64,000 nucleotides of DNA from Cordia subcordata (taxonomy: Eukaryota > Streptophyta > Magnoliopsida > Boraginales > Cordiaceae): positions 496,001 to 560,000 of the forward strand of contig JAPTOF010000017.1 of NCBI GenBank assembly GCA_028554755.1, read 5' to 3'. The notes under the pieces are model-generated. The model had not been told where the DNA came from. It did no database searches and was given only the letters and a program-made list of their open reading frames with translations. This document shows positions 22,794 to 34,499 of the stretch, in pieces. The position numbers and the translations under genes are program-made. The number at the start of each line of letters is the position of its first letter. Positions within the stretch are counted from its first letter, which is position 1.

Positions 22794-24827
22794 TGATGTG
22801 TTTGTTTTGTGTGTTTATCTATTACATGTATATACTTGTTTTGAGGTGTTTTGAGCTTCATTTAATGTATTAGTATAGCATTTAGGTCATAATTGTGCAT
22901 ATTAAGGTTTAAATGTTCATAGTTGAAGTAAAGACTTAAATGCTACACTAATGCGCGTTTATTGCTTGTTTTAGGTGTGATTTGGAGAGATAATTGGAGC
23001 TTAATTGAGGGTTCTTGAAGTGTGGAACAAAGCCAAGGGTGTTTTGGATGCAAAGGAATGAAGAAAAGTGCTTTTGGAAGTGGCCGGGCGAAAGAAGGAG
23101 CAACCGAGGCAAAATCGAGCGCAACGTGAGCCAAATTCGAATCTTGCAACCTAAAAAGGACATGTACAAATTTTGGATATGTTTTAGGTTGAAAAAGATG
23201 GCTTGGGAGATCCCCCATGACGATACGGAGCCATAGAAAAAAAATAGTGCGCGGATCGGAGCTAAAACGAGCAAGATATGACCATTTTACTATCAAGACT
23301 GGTTAGCCTGTGTCTAGGCTGGACGACCAATCCGGTCGACCGGCTAGGTCGACCGGCCGGATTAGAATCTTGGCCAATTTTGGCCGGACGACTTGGCCCC
23401 AAAGCCGGTCGACCGGCTAGGCCCCCGGCTGGACGCATTAACAGCTCTATTTAAGCCACTTTTCAGCCACTTTTGAGGAGAACACCCAAATAAAACACCC
23501 AATTTCCCTAAACCCAAAATCCACTTAAAACCACCTCTCACACACTAAACCACACATAAATGCACCTAGATCCAAGCTTGTAATTATGGTTTTAACACTT
23601 GTAATTTCAATATCAAGACAAGGATTTGAAGAGCAAAGCTAAGCATGAAAAGGAGGTTCATCTTTCTCCTTTTGTACTTAGTTTTCTCTATATTAGAATA
23701 GATCTTTTATGGGTGATTGAGGCTTGTATTACGGGTTGATTGAGTATTACTTTGCTATGAGATTTTGATGGTTTAATATATATGTTTGCTCTGAATGCTT
23801 CAATGGCTACTTATATACATGTCTATGTGTTTGTTGAGATGCCCAAGTGAAAGAACATATATATTTAGAGGCTTGATTGCTATTTAACACTTTTAAATCA
23901 TTATATGAACATGTCTAGGTGTCTATGTAGTGATCCCATGAACTGGGTCTTATAGCTATACATGTCTATGTGTGTTTTTATATCAATTTTAGCTTCTATG
24001 ACATACATGTTGTATTCTAATGCGTAAATTGGTATGTCCTAAATATGTCTAAGTATTTAGGACTAGAATATGCTTTATATCCATTTGTACCATGCTCGAG
24101 AACATGTATGATGTGCTTTATTGTTAAATCCTGCTTGCGTGATGCTATGATTGGTGGTGCTTCACTAGTAATTAGGCCTAGTTTAGTCTCCTTTGGCTTT
24201 AAACCCAGCCAATAGGTGTTGAGCTAGCTTAATTGACCTTAGGAAGCCTAGTTCTTAGCTTTAAACCCAGCCAATGAGTTAGAACCTAGGGTAAGGCCAA
24301 TTATCATCACCTAGGAACGTAATTAGCTAATCCGTGCCCTAGTTCATAAGGACCACGCTATACTTCTAGGTAGCTAACACCTAGGGATAGACCTGCACCC
24401 AGTCTAGGGGTTGTAGGAGAGGTTGATTAGATTTCTAGCTTAGAGCACCCATCTTGGAGTAAATCATCAAAGTTAGTCCCATAGCAAAGTGAATACCCAA
24501 ATCACCCATAGTTAAGCGGATTTCACCCATTGTCCTATTTCTTGTGTTAATTCCCTTTTTACTTGCTTGTTTTCTCTTATCTTTATTTTATTTAGTTTGT
24601 TTAGAATAGTTTAATCTACTTTGAGCTCCGTTCACATCTAAAATGACCAAAATGAATTCTTAGTTTAGCTTATCTTCTTTCTAGTTTTCTAGGACACAGA
24701 TTTAGCTTTCATTCCCCATTTCCCACCTCCCTGAGGGATCGACCTTGCTTTTGCACATTAGACTACACGACCTGTGCACTTGCAGGCTTTTAATTAAGGC
24801 TTAGTACTTAGTTAGCAAGAAGCATCA
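22794..24827 (+). repeat. element C 3' LTR (2034 bp)
   Basis: It begins TGATGTGTTTG directly after the purine run GAGAAGGTTTAGGGG and ends AGCATCA. A TATA box CTATTTAAG is at 23447-23455. Upstream of it, 23300-23435 is a GC-rich block packed with CCGGTCGACCGGC-type palindromes. It is the best-conserved full LTR of the A/C group and was the reference for the end of the A LTR. Confidence 0.9.
23300..23455 (+). promoter_or_regulatory. GTCGAC palindrome block and TATA box in the element C LTR
   Basis: Within about 120 bases the motifs CCGGTCGACCGGCTAG, GGTCGACCGGCCGG and GCCGGTCGACCGGCTAGG occur, in a surrounding LTR that is strongly AT-rich. The block ends about 20 bases before the TATA box CTATTTAAG (23447-23455). 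The position just upstream of the core promoter suggests a regulatory or silencing target, but no binding factor can be named. Confidence 0.5.
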
Positions 24828-24832
24828 ATCAT

Positions 24833-25868
24833 TGATTTAAAGGTTGTCTCAAAGGACTCAATTTTCACCAAAATATTCTTTTCTTTGTCAAGAATGTCAT
24901 GTTCATGTGCTCAATTAAGGATAGCCATTTGAACATCTCCAAACAGAGCTTAATGATGAAATTTGGGATGTTGGAGAAGTATTTCTTGTCAAAAACTTTG
25001 AGAGCTTGTTTAAGAATCCTTTGCTTTTGGTAGAGATTAAACATTAGAGTACCAAAAACCCATGCACTCCAGTATTCATTGACAAGCTTAAAAAATTCTT
25101 CATAAGTAGTCTAAGTATTATAAATTTTGAAAGGATTAGGAGTAGAATTCCATACCTTACAAGTGTGTAAAACAAGAGGACAATGGTCGAAAATGCCCGG
25201 ATGATCAACAAGTAAGAAAGAATCTTGCATGTTTTCCAACCAATTCATATTCACCAAGGCTCTATCAAGTTTGCTAGCCAAGAAAGATTGACTTGTGCTT
25301 TTGTTTGTCCATGTATAGTACGGCCCCAATCCTTCAATTTCTTGAAGTTGAGTTCTTGAGATGTATATTTTAAAGTCCATGGCACTATATAGAAGAGAGA
25401 GAGAGAAAGAGAAAGAGAGGATGATCTATCTCCATAATCAAGAATCTCATTGAAGTCCCCAATAACACAAATATTACTTTCATCACACCATTTGCACTAA
25501 TGCTCAAGTTTAGCCCAAAGTTGACTGCGCAAAGAATTATCATAACGGCCATAGATAAAACCTACAAGAGAAGAATATCTAGGATATTCAAAGTGAAAGA
25601 GCAAAGCTTGATCAAAAGAGTCAATGCATGTAGCTTTAATACTTTTCCTCCAAAAAAGTCAAATTCTACCACAAGTATAATCATCAACATAGTTATCAAA
25701 GCCCAAGTTTCCAAAAGAGGAGCCAAAAGCATGAATGTTATCTTTATTTGCCACCTTGGATTCCAAAATACAAAAGATGTCTAAGTGGTTTTTATTGGTC
25801 AAAAGTTTCATCTCCTTTTGTTTGTTAGGGGAACTAAAACCCCTAATATTCCAAGTGCATAAAATCAT
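24833..25868 (-). pseudogene. endonuclease domain of the LINE ORF2
   Basis: ORF2 probably starts with the ATG at 25868 (MILCTWNIRGFSSPNKQKEM). WNIRG is the first catalytic motif of the exonuclease-endonuclease-phosphatase fold. ILESKV near 25760 is the position of the catalytic Glu. After frameshifts, the segment 25380-25111 gives EGLGPYYTWTN, SKLDRALVN and HPGIFDHCPLVL, the terminal motifs with the catalytic Asp-His (DHCP). This domain nicks target DNA for target-primed reverse transcription. The segment 25110-24833 is the linker to the RT, cut by element C. Confidence 0.8.
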
Positions 25869-26988
25869 GGAGATGGTGGGTGAGAAGCCAAACACCCCGA
25901 TGACAAATTTCCTTTAGCATTTTGGCCTTCTTTCTCAAAGTAATCACCCAAATAAGAATCACCAATGTTTTCTAACTCTCTTTCCTCCTTCTCATCAACC
26001 CCTTCAAGGACTTCAAATTGGCTTTTGGAATCACTAGGTTTCTTGATAGGGCTAGAGATAGGTGGCTTAGGAAGAGCCTCCACCTAATTAGCCATTTGAG
26101 CTTCCTCACTTTGCTTACTTTTTTATTCAACATTCTTGTTTGGCAATTGTTTTCTTCCAATATTCTTCCACTCATTATGATATCCCTACTTAGGAGCATT
26201 TTGCTTGGGATTGTATTTTGGTTGTGGAGGAGGTTGGGGTTGTAGCTTGGGCTTCACGAGGCAATATTCCTCAACATGTCCTACCATCTTACAATGAGAG
26301 CATTTAGAAGGCTTCCATGCATATTCAACTTCTACAAAGGCTCTTGAGCCATCTCTCAACTTAGGGTAGATCACCTCTGGTAAATTCTCATCCAACTTTA
26401 CTTCAATGCACGCACTTGCGAACTCTAAGTTTCTTCTTGAATTAGTGAGGGCATCCATTTGAAGTGGCTCCACAATGAAGGAAGCAACATATCCTAATCC
26501 TCTCTTTAACCACAAGCTCATAGGCACATCTCAAAGTTTCACCCAAATTGGTACTTTGTTGCAAGTCAAGTTCACATATTCAAGATTAGGCTTCCACTTC
26601 CTAAGGAGCAATGCTCTATGATTAACATGCCAAAGTTGTTGCAAAACTCTTTGACAATACTCTTCTTTCTCAAATTTAAACACATAAAGACCTTTTCCTT
26701 TGTGGTGGATATCAACTTTTCCAAATTTCCACCAAGCATAATCAACCATGTTCTTAATAAGGAAGAAGAGAGCCACCTATAAATTGTCCAACCAAACAAT
26801 GTCTCCATAAATTGTCTCATCATCATATAAATTGTCTAAGCATGGGCTTGTCCTGTATGGGTGGGTCTAGCCCAAGGGGCTCTTGCCTAAAACGATCTCG
26901 GGCTTATGGGGGCCCATGGTGATCATGCAGTAGAACGAGATTCATAGGGGGTATGGGAGGAATAGAAGGATTATTAAGATTGGCCATC
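25865..26988 (-). pseudogene. LINE ORF1 (CCHC nucleic-acid-binding protein)
   Basis: The likely start is the ATG at 26988 (MANLNNPSIPPIPPMN). Stops and shifts follow. The segments 26776-26531 and 26527-26186 give the DUF4283-like part (KGLYVFKFEKEEYCQRVL, then W.PNLEYVNLTCNKVPIWVKL). Next is PLQMDALTNSRRNLEFA, and near 26305-26265 the knuckle CSHCKMVGHVEEYC (C-x2-C-x4-H-x4-C). The C-terminal part is acidic (LEGVDEKEERELENIGD). The protein binds the element RNA in active L1-type elements. Confidence 0.8.
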
Positions 26989-27380
26989 TTTCCTAGAAAC
27001 TCACCTAAATTTCTAAAGTGACATGTAATTCTATTGGATTCAGGATTAAATGGAATAGGGGATTCCTAAGGGATCGCCTACCAAGCATGCAACCCTATCC
27101 TAACTCTAGCCACTTCAACCTCAAAAACTTCAAAATGTCCTAAAACTATAACAAGCAAACCACAAACCTATGGGATCTACTAAAAACAAAAAATAAAAGA
27201 AAAATTGAATAAAAAAGAACAAAGAAGCTATGCTAAGTACAAAAAGTAAACACAAAAACTCAAAGAAACCAAAAGCAATTCAAGATAAACAATTACTAAA
27301 GAAAGCTAGCAAAATAAAGCAAAACAAACAAATGAAGCAATTACTAAAACACACAAGCAAAGTACACAAACTACTGTGCC

Positions 27381-27398
27381 TTCCCAGCAACGGTGCCA
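27381..27398 (-). other. primer-binding site of element E (tRNA-Asp type)
   Basis: On the minus strand, TGGCACCGTTGCTGGGAA starts six bases after the LTR end at 27405. It matches the tRNA-Asp complement with a few changes. It fixes the orientation of E and shows that the split LTR to its right is the 5' LTR. The leader continues to about 27060 as A-rich non-coding DNA, until the LINE 5' end. Confidence 0.8.
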
Positions 27399-27404
27399 TG
27401 AACT

Positions 27405-28353
27405 TGATGTGTCTCTAGTGTACAAGCCCTAAAAGACCCGTAAGCACACAGATCGATGCAATGAAGTGTGTGTAAGCATGGGTGTCGAACCACGGGAGGC
27501 TATTTATGGAATGGATTCTATGTGTGTGTTGTCCTAGAAAGTGCCTAAAAGAAAACCTAAACTAACCATTTTTTTGGATTTTTGGATTTACAGGAGTTCT
27601 AACTAAAGGAAATAAAACTAGCTATGGGAATGGAACCGGGGAAACAAACTACCTACAGGGAACTAACAAGTGGAATAGGTTAGTGTGATTTTTGCTTGCT
27701 AGTGATTGATTCTAGACTCAAATGCTATGGGATTACGAGGGATGGCTTAACTATCGGCTGCTATTAACTAGGTTGCCAACTAGTGTCTTAATTTCTCCCT
27801 AGGTCTTGGTGTAGGTCCGTCCCTAGGTAGCATCTCCTAGAGCCATGACGTGGTCCTTATGACTTAAGGCCTTAGAAGTGACTAATTAGCTTCCTGTGGG
27901 ATCTAGGATGAACCTACCTTAGTACCTGAACTGTTGATTGGGTTTAAAACTAAGACCTAGTGTCGTTGGGGTTGGCTAAACCTATCTAGAAACCTGTTGG
28001 CTGGGTTTAAAGCCAAGGAAGACTCGATCTAGGCTAGCCCTAAATTAAGTGTCATAATTCTAGGATCACTATAGTAGGATTTGATACGTGCAATCATACA
28101 TGTTCTAAGCTAAGATGTTCGCGAATATAAAGGCCTATTCAACTACCAAGCATTGTTATGCTCGGATTACACCATTCAAAGCAATTAGAAACCAACATGT
28201 ATGCAATACTGAGGTTATATTTACTAGTAGGCATGCAAGCGTACACACAGACATGGAAATAAACATTACTTACTTCATACAATACACATTCAAATACATA
28301 GACATGATTATAGAATGGTTTAGAAGTGTCTAGTAGCAAATAGATACACATAC
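27405..28353 (-). repeat. element E 5' LTR, 3' half
   Basis: On the minus strand it ends GACACATCA at 27405. It contains the conserved block around 28020-27930 (GCCTAGATCGAGTCTTCC and GGCTTTAAACCCAGCCAA, reverse complement) that is shared with K, A, B and C. It is interrupted at 28353 by copia I, whose target duplication CATAC is at 28349-28353. Confidence 0.8.
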
Positions 28354-29896
28354 TATTAGGAATGGGGTCCTAAAGTCAGTTGTGTATTGTAGATTTTGTA
28401 TTGATTTGTACATGAATCATCTTACTTTTGGCCTTATGTTATATCGTATATCTTTTCATTAGTTATTAGATCATGACGTAGTGCTTAGGATGACCTAATA
28501 AGGCTCTATGAATGAGGGATAGCTCAGTCATCCTTAAACCTAGTTCGTAACCAAATGATAGAATTGATATTAGGACATCAATTCTATCGAGCATAGGTTA
28601 TAGTGCATCACATGAGTTCATTATCCTAATAAACAAGGGATGTGGAGACACCAGTGTGACCCATGTTGAGGTATGGAGACATGGTCACTGAACATGACTC
28701 TATTAAGAGCATCCTATGGTATATACCCTACTATCAAAGGATTATTTGTAGTGCACATAGATGTCATATTCCCTCAAAGCTAAGACCACCATAGAGACTT
28801 GCGGATTACTCCCTATGTTTTGGTACCAAACTATCCGAATTTCTAATTCGATGACGAAAGGCTACTGGGCCTAGGCAAGTGCCACGAAGTCAATGCAAAG
28901 GTCAAGATGGGATTGACCGCTCGGGTATTAGGAGAACGATATTCTGCTTAGTCCTAATTCATTAAGATTTTGGCCAAAGTTTTCCGCATGATGTGTCACG
29001 TGGTTATGTCGTGAAGAGTCATGACGAGATTGGGACTTAACATAGAATAGCTAAATAGGGGTTTGACAGTTTTGCCATGCCTTTAGGGTAATTTCAGAAT
29101 ATCGAGGGTCATAGGAAATCCACCATCGTGCCCAGGTTTGTTGAATATTGCCTTGCAACTATATTGGAACGTCGGGAACCATTGCTTGACAGTATCATCG
29201 ATTAATATAAGAATAGTTCTTATATTACCGATTTAAGTTTGAACTTACGGAGTCAAGCATATGGTTGGGAATTAGTTGGAGGATTGACCCTACTATAATA
29301 ATGTTGGTCACGTTTAATTATGAATTAAATGTGTTATTATTTAATTATGAGTTGAATAATACTATAAGTAATTAATATTATAGATATTTAATTGAGAATT
29401 AAATATTATAATTACTTATTACGGGTCACAGGATTGATTTTGACTTTGTCTAGCTAGCACCGAATATGTGTATCAAAATTAACTCATGGGCTATTATTTA
29501 TAAATTAGATATGGATTTTAATTTGGGCTTTATTATGGATTTAGGAATTCCATTATTCTAAACCCAAAGGGTTGGGCTTATTGGGTTGTGGGGATGAGCT
29601 TTATGAAAAGCCCATATTTCCCTATATAAGGAGAGTTCTCATTATTTGTTGTATATATGTTTTTGTAAAAACCTGATATAGAGAACTCTCTCCCAAAACC
29701 CTAACCCAAAAATTAGCCTCCTCTCACTAGTTCGTGATTACATATGATTGCATATGAAGAGAAAGAGCTCAACGCTTTCACAAGGCAAAGCTTTGGGCAC
29801 AAGAATTACGAGGTAATTCTAAATTTCTAAAAAATTTTAATTCTAGAGCTTGATCCTACGCGTGGAAATCCGGGAAAGTCTCCATGATTTCCTACA
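28354..29896 (+). repeat. element I 5' LTR (1543 bp)
   Basis: It starts TATTAGGAATGG (TG mutated to TA; the 3' copy has TGTTAGGAATGG) and ends GATTTCCTACA. A TATA box CTATATAAGG is at 29622-29631. It shares nearly the whole sequence with the 3' LTR, with scattered differences. An AT-rich stretch with short inverted motifs (AATTATGAATTAAATG) lies near 29310-29420. Confidence 0.9.
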
Positions 29897-29897
29897 G

Positions 29898-29910
29898 TGG
29901 TATCAGAGCC
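29898..29910 (+). other. primer-binding site of element I (initiator tRNA-Met)
   Basis: TGGTATCAGAGCC is the standard copia primer site, complementary to the 3' end of plant initiator tRNA-Met, one base after the LTR end. Confidence 0.92.
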
Positions 29911-30772
29911 AAAGCTCTAGTTTGTGTTTGTTCATGATTTTATCGCCCAAATTTGAATCATTTATGGACATTAGATATTCATATATTACTTTTCAAAATT
30001 GATTATTCTTGTAATGTTGGATTTGAATTTGGAATCTTTGTTCCCAAAACATTTTTTTTTCTGGTTTCCACGTTTATGGGACACATCAATGCCCTAGTTA
30101 TTACACGTCATCAGCAGAATTAATGTTATCAGGCAGCATTACACGTCGCCACCATCATTCAATGCTGTCAAATAGCATCGAGTGATTTAAAACAATAAGA
30201 ATAATAGCTTAGTTGCTAACAAGGTTAAGACCCCTCACCTTCTAATCCTTCGTAAAGAGTCTTTGCCACAAGGCTATAGGACTTGTTTCATTATGCATAA
30301 AACTTCTTCGTTCTTAATGTCTGATTTGGGAAGATAAAATTATAAAAAAAAATGGTTTTAATTGAAGAAGATGAAAAGCTCATCTTCTCTAAAATACAAC
30401 CCAGATCCCTTCATGTTAAATTTTCAAAAAAATTGTCTATGCTGAACCGAAGAAGACACAACCTCGACAGCACCATCTCCATTCCTATTCTCGATTTGGT
30501 GCAACAGCTCAGTTGGTGAAGGTATCACGCTTGTTGCTACGAAGAACAAAGTTGTCTGATGCCAGCCTGGTAGTTTCTTGTTGGTGGAGTCACTGATGAT
30601 GGAGCTTGAAGCTGCCTTCGTCGAGGTGGTGACATGGCTTGATGGCGGTTTGTCCAAGTCTGTATGTAGGTGGTATTGCTCAATGGTTTTCCTGATTGTA
30701 TGATAATCATGGTGCAACATGGCTAGAGAAGGGAAATACGTCGACGATGGTGACTGGTCGGGCATGATAGAT

Positions 30773-30990
30773 TTTTTTTTTTTTTTTTTGGATAGCGGAG
30801 GGAGCCAACTGAGCGGAGCCTGACCACTGGAAACCGACGGAGTCCGACCACCGGAAATTGACGGAGCCCGACCACTAGTTGGAAAACCTTGGGATACATG
30901 AACCACCCCACAAGACTCATGCACCGGATAAGACTGACAAAGCTAGGTAGGTAACCCCAAGAAATGCTAGCAGAGAGAATCGAACCCGGG
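30773..30990 (-). mobile_element. SINE, 5'-truncated, in the leader of element I
   Basis: On the minus strand the insert begins CCCGGGTTCGATTC, an RNA polymerase III B-box (GGTTCGATTC), continues for about 200 bases and ends in an A-tail of about 17. It is flanked by a 12-bp direct duplication, GGCATGATAGAT (30761-30772 and 30991-31002). Box A is absent, so the 5' end is lost. Element H has no copy at the matching place, so it inserted after the two copies separated. The 166-codon minus-strand ORF across this region is incidental. Confidence 0.85.
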
Positions 30991-31949
30991 GGCATGATAG
31001 ATATTCCTCAAGTGGTAATTATAGGGGCTTAATGGCGTCGGGCAGGAAAGAGCAACAGTGTGGTGTGGTTGCCGTAGATTAGTGGCAGTAGGTGGCTAGT
31101 GATGGCACTTAATGGTTGTTCTTAGGCAGCGACGACCATGGAGATGGATGATGGTGCTTGCCATTGAAATGGCTATTCTAGTTAGGTGGGTGCTCTAGTT
31201 AGGTGGGTGCGGCGCTGGGCAGATGAAAGTGGGCACCTAGGGTTTGTATTAGGTCGAGTTTGACCCGTTTTGACCTAATAGAGATCCAATTTTGAAATGG
31301 ATTGGTTTTGCATGTTTTTCCCATGAACTTATTTTATTTAGACCAAAATTGTTTTGAATTGGGATTAATTTTGGGCGTTAAGTATTACCTGATAAGTTTT
31401 GGGCATTTGTGGGCTTGGGTTTGATCTAAGTTTATATTCTCAGCATAATAGATCCAAATTAGATTTAGATTGAGCTTGGGCCAAAAGTGTTTTGATCTAA
31501 TTAGAATTTTTTTGGGCTTTCATTTTTAATGATTTAAATATAGATTTAAGTTAGAATTTGATTTGGGCCTCAGTTTTAAGTTAGACTTTAAGCTATTAAG
31601 AATTAGGCTTTCTTAATTTAAATCTTACTTGAAAACAAGTTTGGACTTGTTGTAATGAGTTGTATTGAGCTTTCAAATTTTAAAATTGATTTTGATTAAT
31701 TTAAATAGTTATGGCATATTATTAGTGTGACTAATTAAATTAATGGAAGTTGTATATGATTTAATTAATTGTTAATTAAATCATATATAGTTATAAATAG
31801 TTTATCAAATGCTCATAAGCTATTGTATTTGATAAAAAGGGATCTGTAACTTATAATAAATATTTGATATTTATTTAAGATCCTCTATTTATCAGAATAT
31901 GTTTTCAAACTTAATTAATTTCAAAACGGTGTTTTAATAATATGGATGT

Positions 31950-32440
31950 GCCTATATTTTTGGAAAATTTGTTTTTAACCCCAATTAGTTTTAAAATTTG
32001 TTTCAATTAATTGGGTAAGCCCTTGATTTGTCAAAATCTTGTTCTTAGCCCTAGTTAATTAGAAAAATAGTTCTAATCAATTGGATTATGACCCAAAGTT
32101 TGTCAAAATTGAGATTTTGACTCCAATTAATTTCAAAAGAATTTTTAATTAATTGGAAAAGCCCATTAATTAGTCAAAATTATGATTTTGATCCCAATTA
32201 ATTCAAAAGGAGTTTTTATTAATTGGGTAACACCATTAATTTGTCAAAATAGTGATTTTGAACCTAATTAATTAGAAAGGATTTCTAATTAATTGAATAA
32301 AGTCCAAAAGTTGGTCAAATTAGATTTTAACTCCAATAAATTTAAAATAAGATTTTAATTGATTGAAAACCCTTTAACTAGTCAAAATGGAGATTTTGAC
32401 CCCAATTAATTACAAAGGAAATTTTAATTAATTAGAGGGA
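31950..32440 (+). repeat. tandem array of about seven 70-bp repeats in the element I leader
   Basis: Units begin with (A/T)GTCAAAAT near 32028, 32100, 32166, 32238, 32312 and 32377, plus a poorer one near 31958. Spacing is 65-74 bases. Most units hold two inverted repeats: TCAAAAT-3 to 4 nt-ATTTTGA, and CCAATTAAT...ATTAATTGG separated by about 16-18 bases. The counterpart in element H is at 60545-61085. No protein is encoded. Confidence 0.8.
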
Positions 32441-33092
32441 TTGATTTAATACGATTTAATCGATCAATGATTGTGCGATAAAATCTTGAAATTGTTTTTT
32501 GTTTCTTTATTATGATGTATGGCATATTTGGTGTGGTTTTAGGCTTACATCTCATGCATGTTATTACTTGTTTACATATAAATTATTGTAATTGTTTTTG
32601 GGATTAAATTGGGCCTGTGAGCCCAGCCTTCTCTCCAATTTTTGTTGTAATCCCCTCTCCTAAGTGATGTATCCCCTCCTTCTAAAAGGAATTCTTCTCC
32701 TAGTTAATGTAATTATTAGTTAAAATGCGATTAAGACAAGACGATGAAGACCAAGAGCTAAAAGGCCAAGCCCAGTCCAAGATTCTCAATATTAACAGGT
32801 AATAACCTTACTTGCATGATAGAGTGGCCTATGATGGCTCTAGTGGGCCACACTAGGAAAAGTCCATTACCAACCATATGTGCTTATACATATTGTTATA
32901 TATTGTTTCATATGCCAATTATGATTAATTAACGGGATTAATTAATGGATTTGGCTATTAAAACAAATGCACTAATCATCTATACAAAAATCCTCTAAAT
33001 TATTAAGTTCATTAAGTGATTTGGACTTAGAGATGCTCAAATCATTGCCTCCAATTAAAGTAAAAAATAATGGGCCAATGTTCTAATAAACA

Positions 33093-34135
33093 TTGGAGGC
33101 CCTCAGGCCTGGCTTTTATTGGAATATTGGGATTATTATTCACTATATGAAGCCCTTGGAGTCCTTTCAGACTCATCAACAGGTGGGCCAACCTCAGTCG
33201 GGCTTGTTCATTGGGCTTAGGGGAAGACCTTGGGAGTTCATGTTAATGGTTTCATCTAATCGAACTTTTCAGTTGAGGACCTCAGTCCTACTGAAGAGAT
33301 GCTTGGGGCAAAATTGACTATTGAGAGTTGTTTGGAGAAGCAATTGGTTATGAACCTATCAACTAGTGTTTATAGGTGGGCCGACCTCAGTCGGACTTAT
33401 GTTCAATTGTTTTGGATCTCAGTACCCACTAAGGGTTTTGAGTTCGGAAACCTCCTCGGATTGAAGGTAGAGGCTATCAGTTTGAATAAAATAGTGGGAG
33501 AATTCTTTAGCATTGGCCCATGTCTTTAGGAATGATGATTCATATATAATGGCTTGTCTATATTGGTTTGTAATTTGCTTTGATAAATCTCAATATGTTA
33601 TAGATATATTACTATTTGATAGTGATATAGTTTACAATCATAAATGTATTCTATATGTTCTATACAAACCAGACATAAGTAAGACCAATTAGCTACAAAG
33701 TGTCGGGATGATTATCAATTAGTTGATGAGATATAAAGGTTCGCGTTGAAAGTTTGTCTTCATAGCGGATAGTGCGCATGCTAACTTATATATCTATATT
33801 CAAAGGTTGGATGAGTCTTTCTATACATTTGATGAAATAGAGGGACATAAAGATCTAATATACTATCTTTGACACTTACTTAAAGGTTGGACTGTCTATG
33901 TACTGTACAAGACAAAAAAGGTAGAAAAGCAAATATCATTTGATTACTTCCTTCAAGAAGATAATCCGTTATATTATTCTCACCCCTTAATTATCACTTC
34001 CCTTCTTGAATTGGTTCAAGGCATGACAAGTCAATTGTTGACTATAATGAACCTCTTGAGCTGCTTGGAATCTTTTAACAAGATAATCGACTTCAAGAGA
34101 GAACATTATTTTAGTGGGAGATGATTCATCCATTA
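33093..34135 (+). pseudogene. unidentified coding-like region of element I, gag position
   Basis: This lies between the leader and the integrase, where gag and protease should be. Two segments stay readable: 33093-33529 (DLSPTEEMLGAKLT after a frame change, then QLFWISVPTKGFEFGNLLGL) and about 33800-34130 (DESFYTF, then KQISFDYFLQEDN and HPLIITSLLELVQ). Both have readable counterparts in element H (59719-59441 and 59175-58921, minus strand), with fairly high residue similarity. I do not recognise Gag or protease motifs, and no zinc knuckle is visible. It may be a very diverged gag or captured sequence. Confidence 0.35.
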
Positions 34136-34499
34136 ATTACTAAATGAGGTTTAGAACCCCACCAGTAGTAACACGCAGTATGTCTCTGAATATCCAAACA
34201 CTAGAAGAAGAAGAGTCTTTAAAGTCTAGTGTTATTATATCCTAAGAGACTAAAAGTAGCAAGTGGTTGCTACATGAGGTGTGTATATGATAACACCTTA
34301 CAAATTCAGTTGATCCTAGCTTTGTATGAGATATAAATGATCCCTATAACTTGTTATAGTGGAACTATTAACTAGTAGAGATAAACATGATACTAATATT
34401 ATTATGAATAATATTATTATCATGCATTGTAAACTAAAATAAGCTCATCCTTCTAGCATAACGTATGTCAGCCAGGATGATATGATTCTATGATCTAGT

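Larger units (their letters stand above)
22120..24827 (+). mobile_element. Element C: deletion derivative of an Athila-like element inside the LINE
   Basis: The right LTR is complete, but the left LTR is reduced to its first 50-60 bases (22120 to about 22180). The sequence then jumps to the last 620 bases of the internal region, polypurine tract included. Target duplications are perfect: ATCAT at 22115-22119 and 24828-24832. The deletion therefore happened after insertion, or in the inserting copy, and kept both outer ends. At the junction an 18-base string (GTTTATCTATTGCATGTA) is repeated at 22139-22156 and 22164-22181. The interior has no coding capacity. Confidence 0.88.
19496..27000 (-). 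mobile_element. L1-type LINE inserted in element E, interrupted by element C
   Basis: Read on the minus strand: ORF1 with a CCHC knuckle, an endonuclease, a reverse transcriptase and a C-terminal zf-RVT domain, then an 8-A tail at 19503-19496. This order and the zinc-binding end identify the plant L1 clade. Element C removes nothing but splits the ORF between endonuclease and RT (22120-24832). The 5' end lies close to the ORF1 start at 26988. I could not find a convincing target duplication. Several frameshifts and stops make it inactive. Confidence 0.85.

Noticed and set aside
30424..30924. 166-codon minus-strand ORF (MHESCGVVHVSQ...) as a gene
   Set aside because: It crosses the SINE, its poly(A) tail (a run of Lys codons) and copia leader sequence. 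It ends in leader DNA and has no recognisable domain.
31950..32440. CRISPR-like or satellite array
   Set aside because: Repeats are imperfect, about 70 bp, without unique spacers, and occur inside the leader of a copia element in two copies.
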